A stretch of 64,000 nt of DNA from Erinaceus europaeus. Its lineage: Eukaryota > Chordata > Mammalia > Eulipotyphla > Erinaceidae. Both the position numbers and the translations under genes were made by a program. Location of the stretch: contig NC_080164.1 in assembly GCF_950295315.1 (NCBI RefSeq), positions 5,868,582 to 5,932,581 of the forward strand, given 5' to 3'. Positions 9,010 through 19,845 of the stretch are shown piece by piece (within the stretch, counting starts at the first letter, position 1; each line of letters begins with the position of its first letter). The notes below the pieces were generated by a model. That model saw nothing but the letters and a program-made list of their open reading frames with translations. It was not told where the DNA came from and searched no databases.

Positions 9010-11154
9010 TTCTTTCTTTTTTTTTTTTTTAATTTAAAAAAGGAGACATTAACAAAACCATAGGACAAGAGGGGTGCAACTCCACACAATCCCCACTATC
9101 AGATCTCCGTATCCCATCCCTTCCCTTGATAGCTTTCCTATTCTTTATCCCTCTGGGAGTATGGACCCAAGGTCATTGTGCGATGCAGAAGGTGGAAGGT
9201 CTAGTTTCTGTAATTGCTTCCCTGCTGAACATGGGAGTTGACAAGTCGACCCATACTCCCAGCCTGCCTCTCTCTTTCCCTAGTGGGGTGGGTCTCTGGG
9301 GAAGCGGAGCTCCAGGACATATTGGTGGGGTTGTCTGTCCAGGGAAGTCTGATCAGCATCATGCTGGCATCTGGAACCTGGTGGCTGAAAAGAGAGTTAA
9401 CATACAAAGCCAAAAAAACTGTTGAACAATCATGGACTTAAAGGCTGGAATAAAACAGATGAAGTGTTGGGGGGGGGTCCTCACTACAGACTTTTGTGTA
9501 CTTTTGTTTTCAGGTATATGTTTTGCCCTAGTTTGTGGATACGTGTGAACATATCCTCTATCTCATGGGACCTGGTCTATATCTAGGTTTTGGGACTTTG
9601 TTAGGAAGTCAACTGCCAGGAATGGAATTAGAGAATACTATGAAAGGAAAGGTCTCACCCGAGTGATGAGGATGAAAGGTTGACATTCCATGCCTGACGT
9701 CTCTGGACACAGTCTGAAGTGAAGCATGCTGAGGTGGTACTCATTGCGTTGATTGGGTTGGGATCGGCGGATGCAATATTATTTGGTATGAATTAAGAGA
9801 AGCATGCAGGAAAGTGTGCCCCACCTTCTAGTTCCAGGACTGGGGGAAATATAGGCTCTATAATGGAAATGTGAGGTTCCTGCTGTCTTAGGGTTCAAGA
9901 AGACAATAGATAGTTATTGTTATAATCACATTATTTGGTAATTGGGTTAATTTTGAAAAATCCCTTTGTCAGGATTTGCTGTATAATACCCAATATCACC
10001 ATAATTTATGCCCTTTGACATTATTTGTATATAGCTGTGCCACCAGTTGCTTCTGTTCTCCCTGGTCTAGGCTTTTGAGAGAGTCAATATATCAAAGACT
10101 CAGCCTATATATTAAAAAGACAGTCTGTGCTTTAAAAAGTTTGAGGCATACAATCAATTTTTCCCTCTCATATTAATTAGAGATTTATATGACTACAAAT
10201 TAATAGGAGTGTACTTAAACACCATTCCCACCACCAAAAGACTGTGTCCCATCCCACCTCCACCCCCACCCCGCCACCCTGGGGAGCCGAATATCCACCC
10301 TCACCCGCACCACAGGGTTTTTACTTTGGTGCCCTACTCCAGACTTAGTCAGATCCTGCTTTTAGTTTCCCTTTCTGCTCTTTCTCAGCCTCTGTTGATG
10401 AGTGGGGACATCCCATACTCGTCTTTATCTTTCTGACTTAGCTCACTTAACATAATTCCTTCTAGCTCTGTCCAAGATGGGCCAGAGAAAGTGGGTTCAT
10501 TGTTCTTAATAACTGAGTAGTATTCCATTGTGTATATATACCACAGCTTTCTCAGCCACTCATCTGTTGTTGGGCACCTGGGTTGCTTCCAGGTTTTAGC
10601 TATTACGAATTGTGCTGCTATGAACTTAGGTGTACAAATATATTTTTCATTGGGTGTTATGGAGTTCTTGGGGTATATTCCCAAGAGAGGAATTACTGGG
10701 TCATATGGTAGGTCCATGTCTAGCCTTGTGAGAGTTGTCCAGACTGCTCTCCATAGAGGCTGGACCAGTTTACATTCCCACCAATAGTGCAGAAGGGTTC
10801 CTCTGTCCCCACAGCCTCTCTAGCATTTGTTGCTGCTGTTTTTTTTTTTTTTTTGATGTATGCCATTCTCACAGGGGTGAGGTGGTATCTCAATGTTGTC
10901 TTTATTTGCATTTCTCTGACAATCAGCAACCTGGAGCAATTTTTCATGTGTTTGTTAGCCTTTTGGATCTCTTCTAGTAGTGAATGTTCTGTTCATATCC
11001 TCTGCCCATTTTTGGATGAGGTCCTTTGCTTTTTTGGTGCTAAATTTGCTGAGCTCTTTGTATATTTTGGTGATTAGCCTCTTGTCTGATGTATGGCATG
11101 TGAAGATCTTCTCCCATTCTGTGAGGGTCTCCTTGCTTGTGTGACACTTTCTTC
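9010..11154 (-). mobile_element. L1-H insertion, 5'-truncated, with exact TSD
   Basis: This is an L1 fragment of about 2.1 kb flanked by the 12-bp repeat atctctgaatct at 8998-9009 and 11155-11166. In element sense it begins within ORF2. The last about 110 codons are open (10717 down to a stop at 10385) and carry the usual L1 C-terminal signature Met-Glu-Tyr-Tyr-Ser near 10520, after a Thr-Asp-Glu-Trp segment. A 3' UTR of about 1.35 kb and an A-tail (T-run at about 9017-9032) follow. The TSDs link the widespread 3' 'tail' repeat to ORF2. Confidence 0.94.
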
Positions 11155-11166
11155 ATCTCTGAATCT

Positions 11167-12340
11167 AAACATCCCCTAACTCTTGCTTTTTCCCTTGCTC
11201 ATGGCCTTTCTCATCCTATTAATTTTTACCTCTTTCTACACAAGGTTCCTGTTTTTCTGACTCAAACACTTAGCTCTGGTATGTCTTTTTCCTGGGCTGG
11301 ATCTACCTGGATCTGGGATGTGATTAGAAACTTGGAGTCATGGGCTTTCAGAGACCACAACACTCCTCCTCTTTCCCCAACTATATCAATTTATTTTTCT
11401 TGAAAGAATCCCAGATGTCAAGAGAACGGAGCTGGAAAATGGAAAAGGAGACTAAATACAAGGGATCAATAAACACTAAGAGTAGAAAACAGGAGAGTAC
11501 AACTTTGGGAAGGCATTGGGTCTAAGTGAATAAGAGCTCACTTCATACTTTGAACCAAGTTGCTTTATGGGGGAGGGGGAGTAATGATTGTACAGCCGTT
11601 GACACCTGGGCACAATTTCTTATCTCGCCATGACAAGGCTCTGCAAACCACTCTCACTCCCAACTTAGGTCCTTTCCCACCTAAACCAAACATACTTAGA
11701 CATCTGAGTGCTAAAATCCCACATCCACCCTTCAAGTTCCAGCAGCATAAATGACACTCACTTTCATCATAAGGGTTCACCTGCTCTAACTGCTGGACTT
11801 TCTAGAATACCTGTGTCATCCATGTATCTTCTTCAAAGAACACCACAGTTTTGCATTTTTATGTACTGACTTCTTTTTGCTAAATCAGAAACTCCTGATC
11901 TTTATTCAGGGGTGGGGGATGGGTACATAAAGTTTTGAAGTCAAAGATATTCATTGAAGTTGACTGAGCCAAGGAATACATGAAGTCTGTCAAAACTTAT
12001 GTTAGAGCATTTGAAAGAAAATGCCCCAGTAATTCCCTTCCTTGGATCCATGAGTAGTCTTTCCTGCATCTCTGCTGGTTGTGCCACGTGACTTTCTCTG
12101 ACAAGTTGGAGAGTAGCATGAAACTTTACCTTCTTAGTCATTGAAGCTTCTCCCATTGCTGCAATTGGAATTCTGAGATGACCAGGGCAGCCCTTCTCAC
12201 TAGATGTTGCGTAACTAAACAGAACACTGGACTGTCCTGATCTGGCAGTGACCAAACCATATGGACATGCCCAGCAGTGATCAGCTGAGCTGGTGCAGAC
12301 ACTAAGAGCCACCAGCTGATACACTGAAGCAAAGGCTCTT
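11167..12340. other. Mostly unrecognised; possible ancient LTR at 12060-12320
   Basis: The segment tgccacgtgactttctctgac near 12081 recalls old mammalian LTR or DNA-element sequence, from memory only. A 127-codon minus-strand frame (11941-12324) overlaps it and has no recognisable domain. Confidence 0.35.
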
Positions 12341-12344
12341 ATCT

Positions 12345-12628
12345 TTTTTTTTTTTTAATTTTACCCACTGAGTATTTTCTTTTTTTTTCTTTTTTATTTA
12401 TAAAAAGGAAATGGTGACAAAACCATGGGATAAGAGGGGTACAACTCCACACAATTCCCACCACCAGAACTCTGTATCCCATCCCCTCCCTTGATAGCTT
12501 TCCTGTTCTTTATCCCTTTGGGAGTATGGACCCAGGATCATTGTGGGATGCAGAAGGTGGAAGGTCTGGCTTCTGTCATTGCTTCCCCACTGAACATAGG
12601 CATTGACAGGTCAATCCGTACTCCCAGG
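12345..12628 (-). mobile_element. L1-H 3' UTR, 5'-truncated
   Basis: Antisense tail (T-run), then ataaaaaggaaatggtgac, ggataagaggggtacaactc and the segment up to gtactcccagg. An imperfect flanking repeat ctcttatctt / ctcttgtctt lies near 12337 and 12635. Confidence 0.88.
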
Positions 12629-12779
12629 AAAAACTCTTGTCTTAAGCTACTTACTATTTCTGTGGCTCTTGGTGAATACCCAGAGACCACTACTTTTCAA
12701 AGATTTGGAATTCAGTTAAATGACTAGTACTGATGAACAGTAAGACAGTAAGAAGGCATTTCCTTTTTGCTTCTGAGAA

Positions 12780-12930
12780 ATAATAATTACCACTAATAAT
12801 ACTTTTCTAGGCAAGTATCCTTGGACTCAAGTCTAACCTCCATCACTGAATAGCTCCAAGACATTGAACAAGTCGCCTCAGCTTTCAGACAATAGCCCTA
12901 CCCACCAGGGTTGTTAACATATAACATAAT
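12780..12930 (+). mobile_element. MIR relic
   Basis: The order of phrases (caagtctaacctccatcact, aatagctccaagacattgaacaag, caccagggttgttaa) follows the mammalian-wide MIR core. It is heavily diverged. Confidence 0.65.
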
Positions 12931-12934
12931 AGAT

Positions 12935-13265
12935 GTCCATTGGTGGGACATCTGGTTGAGCGCACATGTTACAATGCCCAAGGATCAGGATTTGATCCTT
13001 GGGCACTTGTGGGAGGGGGCTTCACAAGTGGTAAAGCAGGGCTGAAGGTGTCTATCTGTTTCTCTCCCTCTCTATCACCCTCTAGCCTTTCTCTGTCCTG
13101 TCCAATAATGACGACATCAAGAACAACAACAACAACAACAATATAACAAGGGCAAGGGCAACAAAAGGGAATAAATAAATAAATATTTAAAAGAATTTTG
13201 AAAAAGAAAAGTATCTGTATCTGGCTATCTCTATCCAATAAATAAATAAAGATAATTAAAAAGTC
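12935..13265 (+). mobile_element. SINE-C/SINE-A composite
   Basis: Head and first body are SINE-C (catctggttgagcgcacatg, ttgatcc B-box region, cttcacaagtggtaaagc). From 13100 it changes to the SINE-A 3' part (gacgacatcaag, ACA repeats, ggcaacaaaagggaataaat). A SINE-C end (ctatccaataaataaataaag) follows at about 13215. Confidence 0.75.
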
Positions 13266-13542
13266 TTAAAAAATAACTTAATAGAACGACACTCATAAAG
13301 TAGCCAATACTGACCACAAAGTGCGGGGAATTGTGGGGTTGAGGTTGAGCTTGGCTCAGGACCCCATTAGAAGATGGGTGCCTGGGGTCACAACCACCCT
13401 GTCAGTCTCTCTCTACCAGAGGTTGAGCAAGGGAGGCCACAGCCTCCAGGATCTGTCCCCCCATTAGCCTCCCCGCCTAACAAAGACCCTGCATTCCTTG
13501 ACACCATAGCATTCTTCCTCATTCCCAAAACCGGTTATCCTG

Positions 13543-14022
13543 TGTTGTTGTGCGTGGGCCACGGAGAAGAGAGAGAGGGGGTCTGGAGTGAAGAGGAAAC
13601 ACAAATCTTTATTTGTGCTGGCACCTCAGAGTTGGGTGCTAGAGAGGCAGGTTGGGCCACGTGGAGGTAGCGAAAATGGCCGCCTCACGCAGTAACCTTT
13701 CCTGCGTCTGAACACTGAAGTGAAGCACTGGCAAGAGAGTGAGGTGTGGAAGAAGAAGGGCTTTTATAGGAGTAGCTTTCATGAGAATGGGAAGGGGGAG
13801 GAGTAACCAGAGCACTCCAGGATAGGATGATAACTCTCGTGAGAATGGGAGGGGGGAGGAGTAACCAAAGCACTCCAAATATCGCGGGGGATATAGACAA
13901 TGCCCTGAGGGCACAACATGGCGGAACAGGCACTCTGAGAATGCCCCAACTCTCATGGGAACTAGCAGTAGCCTGAGGGGACAACATGGCAGATGTGACT
14001 ACATAGGCACAATTTCCCAGCA
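13543..14022 (-). mobile_element. Solo LTR C, class II-like, exact 6-bp TSD
   Basis: The 480-bp LTR begins TGTTGTTG on the plus strand and ends cccagca. The TSD ATCCTG lies at 13537-13542 and 14023-14028. On the minus strand it has a TATA box (antisense ttttata at 13762-13768), a palindromic CACGTG at 13658-13663 beside an AAAATGGCCGCC-type site at 13673-13684, and a poly(A) signal (antisense tttatt at 13608-13613). An upstream segment of about 40 bp, gagaatgggaggggggagga-like, is present twice (about 13780-13820 and 13838-13880). No internal retroviral sequence adjoins it. Confidence 0.9.
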
Positions 14023-14059
14023 ATCCTGCTTACTCAGATGGTATCAGAGGTCCCTTCAT

Positions 14060-14420
14060 TGTTGGTATGCTTCTAGTTCTGCTTCTGTTACATTGCTTGA
14101 CGTTGTGGTCTATTTACATGGTCATTCTGTTACATTGGTTTGGTCTCGCTCCCCTTGCCTCCGGGAGATTTTGGTTTAGTCCTCGCTGGTTCACGCTTCT
14201 TCCTTCTCCCCGTCCCCTAATGTATGTGTACTTCCTTGGTTCCTGACGCTGCCGCAGGAGGAGAAGGATGCAGGAAAGAATTGGGTTGTGATTAGATTAG
14301 ATTAGTTTGTTGAACCGTTTCCCCTCTCGTGAATAAAGATTGAACTGCATTCTCAGCTCAGCCATGAGTCTCTGGTCATCTCTGTCTTCTGCTCGCGAAG
14401 CCAGCCCGGCGAAAACAACA
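14060..14420 (+). mobile_element. Solo LTR A, same family as the 40-kb element
   Basis: Begins tgttggtatgcttct and ends cccggcgaaaacaaca, with AATAAA at 14332-14337. It matches LTR E (23466) and both LTRs of the 40-kb element at each end. The flanking hexamers cttcat and cgtcac match at only 4 of 6 positions, so the TSD is worn or absent. Confidence 0.85.
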
Positions 14421-14987
14421 CGTCACCACTTCTTTTTTCCTGTTCTTCTTCTTCTTCTTCTCCTCCTCCTCCTCCTCCTCCTCCTCCTCCTCCTCCTCCT
14501 CCTCCTCCTCCTCCTCCTTCTTCTTCTTCTTCTTTTATCAGAGCACTAGGCAGCTCTGGCTTATGGTGGTGTGGGGGCTTGAACCTGGGACTTTGGAGCC
14601 TCAGGCATGAGAGTCTCTTTGCATAACCATTATGCTATCTACCCTCCATCATTTTCCTGTTCTTCTGACCATATATAGTCTGACCTCCCCCCTGACCACA
14701 CAAAGACCCCCCCTGAACCCCTGCTCATAACTTCCTCATTCCTTAGATGACTCACTAGAGAAACCCTTCTCCTGAACCCTTGCTTCCCTATCATATATGG
14801 TACATACAAGTTACTTCTTTCTGGGACCCCTTAAAAATCCTGCCTTACTGCACAATAAACGGATTGTTCACCAACACAGTCTCCTGGTGATCTCTTGTCG
14901 AGTCACTAGCAATGGACACTGAGAAAAACTGCTCACTCCTGCTGCCTCGGGCATAGTCTGTCTGGCAACCATTTCTGGTGGCCAACA
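14421..14987 (+). mobile_element. LTR B, 3' part, split by a SINE-B
   Basis: Homologous to antisense LTR D (17501): catatatagtctgac, AATAAA at 14854-14859, then ggtgatctcttgtcgagtcac, ending gccaaca. Only about the 3' 330 bp are recognisable. The 14421-14449 portion reaches back to LTR A. Confidence 0.75.
14450..14651 (-). mobile_element. SINE-B with expanded (TTC/TCC)n tail and TSD
   Basis: The TSD ttttcctgttcttct lies at 14435-14449 and 14652-14666. The antisense body at 14535-14651 (agctctggcttatggtgg to gctatctaccctcc) is preceded by about 85 bp of TTC and TCC triplets, which take the place of the usual A-tail. Confidence 0.93.
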
Positions 14988-15300
14988 AAGAGTCACACCA
15001 GAGATGCTAGACCTTGAGAGAGGTCTCCCCACAGAGCCCGGCAACAAAGTGTGTGCTGGGTATATGCTAATTATTTCTCTTCCTTCACAGATTGCCAATG
15101 AAGTTGTGTCTTCCAACAAGCAAACCTCTCTCTTTCTTTCTATCTCTCCTCCTACTACTAATTTATTTACTAAGCCAGCGACTGCTGGATTCTCTTAAAA
15201 TAACTTTGGGATTAGTTTTGGAGGAGTTAATTACTTATTCAAGAGCACAAGTCAGCTCTAAACTGTCAAAACAAAGAAGTACTCCTCCTCAGTTAAGTCT
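14988..15300. other. No recognised feature
   Basis: Nothing recognisable in this 313-bp gap between LTR B and a SINE-D. Confidence 0.45.
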
Positions 15301-15304
15301 TCCC

Positions 15305-15441
15305 ATCCCTGGGCTGGTGAGATAGCTGAAGTGGGAGCATGCCTGCTTCTTCAGGTTCTAGTCCTGGGGCCCCTGGCCCTGGGGGAAGAAGCTTAGACAC
15401 TCTGGTTCTCCTCACCTCCACGCCTGTGCAAAAGTCTGTCT
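15305..15441 (+). mobile_element. SINE-D-like
   Basis: gggctggtgagatagctga head, then a B-box-like caggttctagtcctgg and a CT-rich end. Confidence 0.6.
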
Positions 15442-15725
15442 AGAGGCGGATGGGTGGTGGCACACCCAAATAAGCACATAGTACCAAGCACAAGCACCTA
15501 CACAAGGATCCTTCAGGGGAGATGCCTCAGAAGTGGTGAAGCAGGTCTTCAGGTGTCTTTCTCTCTCCCTTCTTCCCTATCTCCCCCTCCTTTCTCATTT
15601 TTTTCTCAGTCCTGTCCAATAAAATGGGAAAACAGAAGGCTGCCAGGAGCAGTGGATTTGCAGTGCTGGCACCGAGCCCCAGAAATAACCCTGGAGGCAA
15701 GTAAATAAATATATAAATACATAAA
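15442..15725 (+). mobile_element. SINE-A, long variant, diverged
   Basis: Starts gaggcggatgggtggtggc and has a worn B-box region near 15508. The gaagcaggtcttcaggtgtc body, the 3' extension (ggagcagtggatttgcagtg) and an aataaatatataaatac tail follow. Confidence 0.82.
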
Positions 15726-16140
15726 TAAGCTTATCTAGAGTAGTGAAATCTCAGTAACAATTACAATAACAATTCTCCTGATATGTAAATATATAAATTA
15801 AGAATGAGAAGAAGACCAAAGTATTGCTCTCAATATAAGGCCCTGGCATGCACAAATCCTAGATGAAAATGTTTTGGGTATCTATTTCCAAATCTTCCTT
15901 GTAATCCTCAAGCAATCGTGGGGTCACAGGGATGGAAAATTCCTGGCATTCTAGTTATAACACTTAATTAAAACTTACATTACTGATTGGCAGGTTTGCC
16001 ATGGTCTATGCCATCATGGGGTTTTTATTCTGTGAAAGAACAAGTGTTATATGACCTTGATGACAAGGTCAGAAAGACCACAGTGACCATTACACATTAC
16101 ATAAGTAATAGATATTGAGTTCCTGCACTAGGCTGACTAA
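15726..16140. other. No recognised feature
   Basis: AT-rich sequence without recognisable repeats or frames. Confidence 0.5.
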
Positions 16141-16144
16141 GTAT

Positions 16145-16583
16145 ATGCTTAAAAGTAGTAACTATTTTGAGAATGCAAACTGGTGTTAACAGCCCCTACA
16201 GAAAACAGTTTGGAATACCCATAAACTAATACAAAATGTAAATATCTTGTGATCCAGCAATACCACAAATAGGTATCTACCCAAAGAACATGGACACACT
16301 AGTTCAAAAAGATAGATATGCCTCTATGTTCTTCACTACTTACTATTTCCAAAATATAGAAGTAAGATAAACTCCTAGGACTGATGACAGATAAGGCTAG
16401 GGGATATATATTTAATGGAAAATGGCTCTTCAATAAAAAAAAAAATGAGACTATACAATGTGGAACAAAATGGATGAAACTGGAAGTGACTATGCTAACT
16501 GAAATAAGAAGAGAAAGGCAATGACTATAGAGCTTCAGGCAGATGTGAATTGTAGGTGACTGCAGCAAGTAAGCCTGCAAAAT
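16145..16583 (+). mobile_element. Old L1 ORF2 3' end
   Basis: Phrases gatccagcaataccaca, ggtatctacccaaagaacat and aaaatggatgaaactggaag occur in the order expected for the last about 140 codons of L1 ORF2. There are many stops and deletions. Confidence 0.85.
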
Positions 16584-16595
16584 AAAATGGTCACC

Positions 16596-16762
16596 CTTGG
16601 GTCCATACTCCCGGAGGGATTAAAGAATAGGAAAGCCATCAGGGGAAGGGATGGGATACAGAGATCTGGTGGTGGGAATTGTGTGGAGTTGCACTCCTCT
16701 TATCCTATGGTTTTGTTAATGGCTCCTTTTTTAAAATAAATAAAAGTAAATAAAAAGAAAAG
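16596..16762 (+). mobile_element. L1-H 3' UTR tail, 167 bp, with TSD
   Basis: The extreme 3' end of L1-H (ttgggtccatactcccgg to taaaataaataaaag). It is flanked by aaaatggtcacc at 16584-16595 and 16763-16774, so it is a separate, severely 5'-truncated retrotransposition just after the older L1. Confidence 0.95.
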
Positions 16763-16774
16763 AAAATGGTCACC

Positions 16775-17078
16775 AAGGTGTCTCTCAGACTTTGTGAGAA
16801 CTAGGGTGACCATGGGGGGGGCCACAGAATGTTGATGGGGGTTATGGGGACACACCTGACATGTATAGATGAGGAATCACACCACCAACATGACATCACT
16901 TTGTAAAAACACCTCTAAGTCACTAATGAATGAAAAAAGTCATCACCTCTTTTGAATGGGATTAAAGAAAGAGAATTCCTCTAGCACTACTTTGGTCCCA
17001 AGCCACCTGACTGATTCTTGCCTTTGGCTTTTTTCTTCTTCCTACCCAATTAGGACTTTATGGAATGATCTATTTTTT
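16775..17078. other. No recognised feature
   Basis: A G-run at 16815-16822. Otherwise unremarkable. Confidence 0.45.
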
Positions 17079-17079
17079 G

Positions 17080-17409
17080 TATTTTTTTTCTTTCTTTGCT
17101 TCCAGGGTTATTTCTGGGGCTCGGTGCCCACACTACAAATCCACTGCTCCCTCCTGGAGGCTATATTTTCCATTTTGTTGCCTTTGTTGTTATTGTTGTT
17201 TTAACTGGATAGGACAGAGAGAAATTGAGAGAGGAGGGAAAGACAGAGAAAGGGAGAGAAAGAGAGACACTTGCAGATCTGCTTCACTGCTGGTGAAGCA
17301 ACTGTCCTGCCAGTGGGGAGCTGGAGGCTCAAACCCGGATCCTTTCACTGGTCTTTGAAAGTCACACCATATGCGCTTGTTTAATCTGCTGCGCAACTGC
17401 CTGCTCCCT
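17080..17409 (-). mobile_element. SINE-A, long variant
   Basis: Antisense extension (ccagggttatttctggggctc), ttgttgcctttgttg, GA-rich body, gaggctcaaacccggatcc as antisense B box, and a head ending aactgcctgctccc. Confidence 0.9.
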
Positions 17410-17500
17410 AAGTGTTTCTTTCCCACTATGCTGGACTTCCCATGGGGAGGCCTCTTCCTGGGCACAAACTCCTGGCTTACCTGCTGTGTTGTGCACCAGG

Positions 17501-18193
17501 TGTGGGGGCCCAGAAGAATGTTCCAGGGCAGTAGGAGTGAGCCAACTGGGTCTTTCTCAGTATTTGTAGCTAGAGATGCAACAAGAGATCACCAGGGGAA
17601 TGTTTCATTCACAATCCGTTTATTGAACAACAAAGTAGGGTTTATAAGGGGTTTCAGTAGAAAGTAAGTTATCCATTCCATATATAGTTTGGGAGAAGAG
17701 GGACAAAGAAAGGTAGGGGGTTGGGAAAATGTCAGAACATTCCTAGTAAATGTTGAACAAGAGGTTTAGTTGATCAAAGGAATGGGTTATCAAAAGTACA
17801 GTTATCAATGACCAGCAGACAGAGAGAAGCTTTAAGAGAGAAGATAGATCATGTAAGATTAAAGAACCAGAGGGGATGGAGGAGTAAGGAGAATGCTCCT
17901 AGTTATTGTCTGATGGAGCAGAACAATGATGTGTGGGCCATATGTGATCAAAGAGGATGGGCTTCTATTAACCTCTGAGTAAATAAACCAACTGGTTTGG
18001 GAACAAGGTAATGGCCATACGCAGTCTTTTGTGAGGCAGGGAGACTAACAGAGAAGACATTTTCCTGGCGGTCATTTTCCCTCCATGCTGAATCTCAGAG
18101 AGCGACTGATAGGAAAGGCCATGCCATCCAGGCACCCACTTTTCAATTGGAGGTCCCACACCATGCTCAACCATTCCTCACAATTTCCCTACA
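17501..18193 (-). mobile_element. Solo LTR D
   Basis: A 693-bp TG...CA unit, starting tgtgggggcccagaag and ending cacaatttccctaca on the plus strand. The antisense poly(A) signal is at 17619-17624. It shares its right-hand end with LTR H and its left half with LTR B. Flanking hexamers (accagg / ccacta) do not match, so the TSD has decayed or the left edge is misplaced. Confidence 0.8.
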
Positions 18194-19035
18194 CCACTAT
18201 CCTCCTCTTAGGAATACAAGCACCACCTCTCTAGTCTGTTGCTGCCTAGAATGGGACTAGATAGGAGGTGAGTGTCATTCTCTGGATGGTGTATAGAGCC
18301 CCTTAGAGTAACAGGATGTGGCTTGCTTGTCTCTAACCAAGCATAATGGGAGTTTCTCTAGAAAAGGACCTGGATTATCCCTGTAATACAAGCTTCAGGC
18401 CAGAGGCATCATGGGCCTGTGTGATAACAGATGTTTGATGATGTTTAATAATGGGAGATTCTTGAAACTCCACCAGAGAACAGTAAATACCACTTCTGAT
18501 GTTTATGTTGCTCCAATATATTGAGGAATCTCACTAATTAACTTCCCTTGAATATATTTCCCTTGGATATATTTTAAGTAGCAACTGCAGGGGGAGTTAA
18601 ATAGATTTAAAATAAGTTTCATTATTTGTTTGTTTGCAATTCTCAAATAATTTGAGTTGGTACAACCTACTTTTCTACTTCAAGGTTATCACTGAAAATT
18701 GCTAGACATTAATTAGTATATTGTGCTGTATTTAATAATTGCCTGTGTCTTTCCTTCCCAGGGGACTCTGAGACCTTGGGAGGCAGATAATGTCTGATTG
18801 CCTTTTCTCTCTCTAATGGCCAGTCAGTAATGAGCTAAGTCAATGAACAGATGAATAAACATCCCCACTTTCCTGTGCTATGAGCAGTGATGCCCCTAGC
18901 AATGGTTCAATATTTTGGATGGGTGTAGATGGTGGAAATGTCAGTTTTGACATCTGCTCCCTGTAGCTCAAACACTGTCTCTTGGAGTTTTGAACCAATA
19001 TGTTAAGTTTACTTAGCTTGCTCAAGGGGCATTAG
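18194..19035. other. No recognised feature
   Basis: AT-rich sequence with no gene or repeat that I recognise. Confidence 0.45.
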
Positions 19036-19039
19036 GAGA

Positions 19040-19280
19040 AGCTGGGAGACAGCACAGGGGAGGAGAGGGTCTTAACTGAGATGAGTCTACCTGCAGGCAC
19101 TACATGGACCCTGGATATCAGAGAAGGCAGCTCCCAGAGGAATACAGTCTAGTGAGTCCAGCTGACACCTCAAGGATCAGAATTGAGCAGACTGTTTGAT
19201 ATCAATAAAATCATGCAATATAACTAAAAGATTGTTTTTATAAGCCACTGAGTTTTTGAGATAGCATGCTGTGTTGCAAT
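19040..19280 (+). mobile_element. Probable MaLR-type LTR, 3' end
   Basis: The phrase ttttataagccactgag followed by a tgttgcaatagagaagtaa end is typical of MLT1/MST-like LTR 3' ends. The upstream part is too diverged to delimit. Confidence 0.6.
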
Positions 19281-19297
19281 AGAGAAGTAAAAGTATT

Positions 19298-19603
19298 GGG
19301 AGTTGGGTGGTAGCACAGCAGGTTAAGCGCAGGTGGCGCAAAGCACAAGGGCCGGCATAAGGATCCGGGTTCGAGCCCCTGGCTCCCCATCTGCAGGGGA
19401 GTTGCTTCACAGGCAGTGAAGCAGGTCTGCAGGTGTCTGTCTTTCTCTCTCCCTCTCTCTGTCTTCCCCTCCTCTCTCCATTTCTCTCTGTCCTATCCAA
19501 CAATGACAACAACAATAATAACTACAACAATAAAACAACAAGGGTAACCAAAGGGAATAAATAAATAAATAAATAGTAAAACAAAAAAAAAAGGAAAAAA
19601 AAA
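19298..19603 (+). mobile_element. SINE-A with 17-bp TSD
   Basis: Full-length: A-box-like tagcacagcaggttaagc, B box GGTTCGAGCCC, CT body, ACAA-rich 3' part and A-rich tail. Flanks 19281-19297 and 19604-19620 match at 16 of 17 bases (agagaag.aaaagtatt). It sits at the end of the MaLR relic. Confidence 0.95.
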
Positions 19604-19644
19604 AGAGAAGAAAAAGTATTGATGACAAAATGAGATCGGGAAAG

Positions 19645-19845
19645 TCCAAATGGTCACCTACACAAGATGACTTACATGTGCAAGGACCTGGGTTCAAGCC
19701 CCCAGGCCCTGCCTGCAGAGAGGAAGTTTCATGAGCAGTGAAGCAGGACTGTAGGCATCTCTCTTTCTCTTTTCTTCTTCCTCTCTGTCTCTACCTCCCC
19801 CTCTCAATTTCTCTCTGTCCTATCAAAACAGAAAAGGAGGGGCAG
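19645..19845 (+). mobile_element. SINE-C
   Basis: Worn head (ggtcacctacacaagatgac), B box ggttcaagccccc near 19690, gtgaagcaggactgtaggc body and a CT-rich end. Confidence 0.8.

Noticed and set aside
10385..10717. 110-codon minus-strand frame as a host gene
   Set aside because: It is the C-terminal end of L1 ORF2, part of the truncated insertion.
11941..12324. 127-codon minus-strand frame
   Set aside because: Overlaps sequence resembling an ancient LTR; no domain recognised.
14340..14549. A frame ending in poly-leucine
   Set aside because: It arises from the CTC/TTC tract of the SINE-B tail plus LTR A sequence.
17495..18199. TSD for LTR D
   Set aside because: Flanking hexamers accagg and ccacta do not match.
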